DNA of 16,329 nt, from contig CAKVCP010000041.1 of the NCBI GenBank assembly GCA_934725735.1, forward strand, positions 1-16,329, written 5' to 3'. Position 1 is the stretch's first letter. Every line of letters begins with the position of its first letter. The notes beneath the pieces were generated by a model. The model made no database searches, had not been told where the DNA came from, and worked only from the letters and a program-made list of their open reading frames with translations. The translations under genes were made by a program, and so were the position numbers. This DNA is from an uncultured Thermoguttaceae bacterium. Lineage in GTDB: Bacteria; Planctomycetota; Planctomycetia; Pirellulales; Thermoguttaceae. Positions 14,266 to 16,329 of this stretch are shown piece after piece.

Positions 14266-15416
14266 TAGAGCCCCTTCGCTTCGTCTAGGACGATCTTATA
14301 AAATTCGTATACCTCGCGGTCGTTCGTTAGTTGGCTTCCTTCCAATCTCTTATTCTCCGACATGTTCGCCGACCCCGTAACGGTCAAATAATATGGCGGC
14401 GAGTCAATCAAGATTAGCTTAATATGCGTCTCCATCGCTTTGACCCAACCGCGCTTTTTCTCTTCGAGCTTCAGAAGTTCGCGGTATATCTCGGGGTCTC
14501 TGCTTTTAAGGTAAGCGCCGACGACCCACCGCGATTCTCTGACGACCCCCGCGTCCATAAGTTGGAATAGTTCCTTGACGCACTGAGCGCCAACCATCCA
14601 CGAAGCGCAGTAAAGGACGTCAATAGGTTGGTTGATTAGTTCGTTTATGACCGACACGTACGTCCAGAAGTTGAACTTCCCGCTTGAAACTACGTGGAGC
14701 GTTTCCCCCTCCCCTGGAATCGCTTTAATAAGGTCGCGCAAAGATTCGCGGCGTCCCATTTTTAGAAGGTCTTGCTTTGCGCGTTTACGCAAGGCTCGCG
14801 GCGTGATCGTCGGCGCGGCGTCGTCTTCGTACGCCGCGAGCCACTCGTCCGCGCTATTGGATTCAAGACCGTAGAAAAGAGCCTCTTCGTCGTCGTCCAT
14901 GAACTCGTTAAAAAAATCGAACTCGTCGCCCACTCTCTTAATCTCCTCCAGTTCCAATCTAAACCTTTCGCGAAACGCGTCCCTTAGCGCGTTCGCTCGC
15001 GCCGCCGTAACGCCTTGTAAGTCGCGCAACTTTTCGCCAATAATTACGCGGCGCTCGATGATAACGCGCTCATCAGCGCCGAAGTAACTCAGCGCTTTTT
15101 TAAGAGCCGCTAAGAAAAGCTTTCTCTCCTTCTCCTCTTCGAGCGTTTGCGCCGCATCTCGGCCCCCTTCAATGCGCCATTCGTCAAGCGCGACGCCTCG
15201 GCGGAGCCGCTCCTTTCGAAAGGCGTCGATAAGCCCGCATTTGACGCGCTGCGCGACGTGGTTCGCCGGGACGGTCGGATCGGCGCGGATCTCTTTCATT
15301 GCGATTAAATAAGCTTCTTGTCTGACCTCGTCCCGATCCTTGACTCCGTGCTTGTTGCAATGACGTTCCGCCGTCTTTTCGGCGGCGGCAAGAGCTTCTT
15401 TGATTCGGTCCGACAT
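14265..15416 (-). CDS. Sigma-70-like protein fused to a phospholipase-D-type (HKD) domain
   Basis: 383 residues from the ATG at 15414-15416; the longer frame to 15569 adds a G/R/P-rich stretch and is rejected. Residues 24-72 (DRDEVRQEAYLIAMKEI, HVAQRVKCGLIDAFRKERLRR) follow sigma region 2. Residues 103-158 (ALKKALSYFGADERVIIERRVIIGEKLRDL then a short turn and RANALRDAFRE) look like region 4. An acidic linker spans 164-200. Residues 240-383 are HKD-like, with IDVLYCASWM, then HIKLILID (331-338) and VTGSANMS (346-353), the H.K...D...GS.N motif of single-motif nucleases, which dimerise to complete the site. Phage HKD genes occur near terminases, but the sigma-like front half is unusual. It could license late transcription, act as a packaging-linked nuclease, or only share a fold with sigma factors. 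Confidence 0.62.
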   Translation of the reverse strand: MSDRIKEALAAAEKTAERHCNKHGVKDRDEVRQEAYLIAMKEIRADPTVPANHVAQRVKCGLIDAFRKERLRRGVALDEWRIEGGRDAAQTLEEEKERKLFLAALKKALSYFGADERVIIERRVIIGEKLRDLQGVTAARANALRDAFRERFRLELEEIKRVGDEFDFFNEFMDDDEEALFYGLESNSADEWLAAYEDDAAPTITPRALRKRAKQDLLKMGRRESLRDLIKAIPGEGETLHVVSSGKFNFWTYVSVINELINQPIDVLYCASWMVGAQCVKELFQLMDAGVVRESRWVVGAYLKSRDPEIYRELLKLEEKKRGWVKAMETHIKLILIDSPPYYLTVTGSANMSENKRLEGSQLTNDREVYEFYKIVLDEAKGL

Positions 15417-15430
15417 GCTTAATAAATCTC

Positions 15431-15439
15431 GGGGGGGGG
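15431..15439 (-). repeat. Nine-base G:C homopolymer before the sigma/HKD start
   Basis: Nine consecutive G on the plus strand (C on the coding strand), followed by TGGG, ending 14 bases before the ATG at 15416. It lies in the 89-base gap after the preceding gene. A weak TTATAC (15457-15462) sits upstream without a good -35 box, so no promoter is claimed. Tract length could affect leader structure or transcription. Confidence 0.5.
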
Positions 15440-15505
15440 TGGGATAGACGCCGGGGTATAATCGCGTGTTCGGCGCCTCAAAAGTCCGACCGCCTCCGGG
15501 AGAAC

Positions 15506-16329
15506 CTAAGCGGCGGCCCCCCTCGCCGTCGCGGGCGCCCCCGTCCCTCCCCCGGCGATGATCTCGCAAGTCGAGGCGACGAGACGGCGCAATTGGTCGC
15601 GAATGGAAAACGCTTTAATGCGCGTCTCCATCACGCTCTTCGTCTTGCATCGACGAGCGACGACGCGCTCGAATTCCTCAAGGGACGCGTTCAGCGCTTC
15701 GGCGGCTGTGAATCCTTCGACGGTTGCGTTACAGTCGGAAGGCGCCGGAGTCGAGATCGTCGCCGCTTTCGGCTCCTCGCTCTTCTTCTCTTTCGTTTTG
15801 GCCGTCGAAAGAGCGGCGGCAAATGCTGGAATGATCGCTTGACGCTTCGGCGCGGGCTCGTTCTCGATCTTCGTCGAGGTCCATTCATAGCCTTCGGCGT
15901 CATAGAACCTTTTAACGGCATATCCCAAAGACTGCCAAATCCTCTTTTTCCCGACGCGTCCGTCGGTCTTCTCATAGAGTGTTTTCGCGGCGGCGGCTTC
16001 TCGGCAAAGCTTGAACGCGCCCTTGTCGTTCAATCCGCCTATCCCTAGAACGGCGGCGGCTGTTAATCGGTCGATGAGTTCGCGGTTTAAATCGGGCTCC
16101 CAAACGATATCGACAAGCTTAGCGCGAAACGCCGCGATCTTCTCCTCGGAAAAGTCGACGCGCTTAACTGCGTCGTCTATCGAGCGAGGATTATCTGAAC
16201 GAACTTCGAAGTTGTTTTTTCCTTCACAGCCTTGGTTATTTATTTGTTTATTTTTATATATATTTATTTCTTCTATACGCGCGCGCGCGTTGACGCTTTC
16301 CGTTTCGGTTTCCGTTCCCGTTCCCGTTC
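15506..16329 (-). CDS. Replication/DNA-binding-type phage protein of unknown function, 5' end outside window
   Basis: The frame is open without interruption to the window edge, though no ATG or GTG lies in it there; TTG 16031-16033 is the only in-window start I find. I favour a gene beginning beyond the window because the upstream frame is protein-like (SIDDAVKRVDFSEEKIAAF, VDIVWEPDLNRELIDRL, TAAAVLGIGG). It starts with a TGTGTETETE low-complexity run, then a basic, N/K-rich linker (ARARIEEINIYKNKQINN), a helical domain to about the GYEWTS motif, another P/A/K linker, and a final helix (EEFERVVARRCKTK, MET, IRDQLRRLVAS). Long polar linkers after a DNA-binding N-terminus are typical of phage replication initiators, which is the inference here. 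If it starts at TTG it would be 175 residues. Confidence 0.6.
   Translation of the reverse strand, partial: TGTGTETETESVNARARIEEINIYKNKQINNQGCEGKNNFEVRSDNPRSIDDAVKRVDFSEEKIAAFRAKLVDIVWEPDLNRELIDRLTAAAVLGIGGLNDKGAFKLCREAAAAKTLYEKTDGRVGKKRIWQSLGYAVKRFYDAEGYEWTSTKIENEPAPKRQAIIPAFAAALSTAKTKEKKSEEPKAATISTPAPSDCNATVEGFTAAEALNASLEEFERVVARRCKTKSVMETRIKAFSIRDQLRRLVASTCEIIAGGGTGAPATARGAAA
16236..16329. other. Origin-like composition: hexamer repeats, CG palindrome and AT-rich tract
   Basis: On the minus strand, 16329-16294 is GAACGG three times, then AAACCG, AAACGG and AAAGCG. A perfect palindrome acgcgcgcgcgcgt lies at 16277-16290. Bases 16236-16277 hold only three G or C in 42. Repeats beside an easily melted tract inside a replication-type gene recall the lambda origin inside gene O. 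The repeats are also in frame and code for TG/TE, so they may only be a linker. Confidence 0.35.

Noticed and set aside
15417..15569. Longer N-terminus for the sigma/HKD protein
   Set aside because: The added 51 residues are G, R and P-rich, overlap the previous gene and pass through the C9 tract. The ATG at 15416 begins the recognisable helical part.
1..16329. tRNA genes, CRISPR arrays, insertion sequences, integrase or att sites
   Set aside because: I looked for cloverleaf-like intergenic segments, regularly spaced repeats, transposase or integrase motifs and found none; almost all DNA is coding.

Overview
The window is the late (packaging, head, neck and tail-tube) module of a tailed double-stranded DNA phage or prophage. 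Every gene I accept reads on the minus strand, so transcription runs from high to low coordinates. The order is lambda/HK97-like: a partial replication-type gene, a sigma-like/HKD protein, a probable small terminase, large terminase, a gpW-size joining protein, portal, a prohead-protease/major-capsid fusion, two tandem decoration proteins, an inserted block, a head-tail connector, a fibre block, tail terminator, tail tube, and a tail assembly chaperone with a programmed -1 frameshift. One tube gene with no sheath in view points to a siphovirus. No integrase, repressor, tRNA, att site, CRISPR or IS is visible, so prophage and free phage cannot be told apart here. The host is uncertain. Moderate-to-high GC and a beta-helix protein carrying the GSL..AI and GYDLDG..GAYEY signatures of secreted proteins fit Planctomycetes or a relative, but that is inference.

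Layout. 15506-16329 is an incomplete gene entering from outside the window, with hexamer repeats, a CG palindrome and a very AT-rich tract inside its frame. 14265-15416 joins sigma-70-like regions to a single-motif phospholipase-D-type (HKD) domain, directly before the terminase pair (13705-14265 and 11517-13751). 11296-11499, 9794-11299 and 7651-9813 give joining protein, portal and protease-capsid. 7290-7634 and 6927-7271 are paralogous capsid decoration proteins. A 255-base gap (6672-6926) holds two hairpins, one terminator-like, a duplicated leader and a tiny signal-peptide ORF.

The accessory block begins there. 5109-6671 is an exported trypsin-like protease fused to a thioredoxin domain, a long helical region and a C-terminal membrane anchor. 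4400-5143 is an AT-rich orphan. 4045-4392 resembles a head-tail connector. 3672-4031 is an unknown with an acidic tail. 1957-3675 is a beta-helix, tail-fibre-like protein and 1519-1944 a beta-sandwich-like unknown. Core tail genes resume with a terminator-like protein (1130-1522), tube (547-1125) and chaperone (153-500, extended by frameshift through base 1).

Most neighbours are spaced by a few bases or overlap by 1-47 bases, with Shine-Dalgarno sequences often inside the preceding gene, so this is one tightly coupled late operon with one likely internal termination point. The parts most worth following up are the protease-thioredoxin membrane protein, the sigma/HKD fusion beside the terminase, the frameshift and the origin-like composition at 16236-16329.
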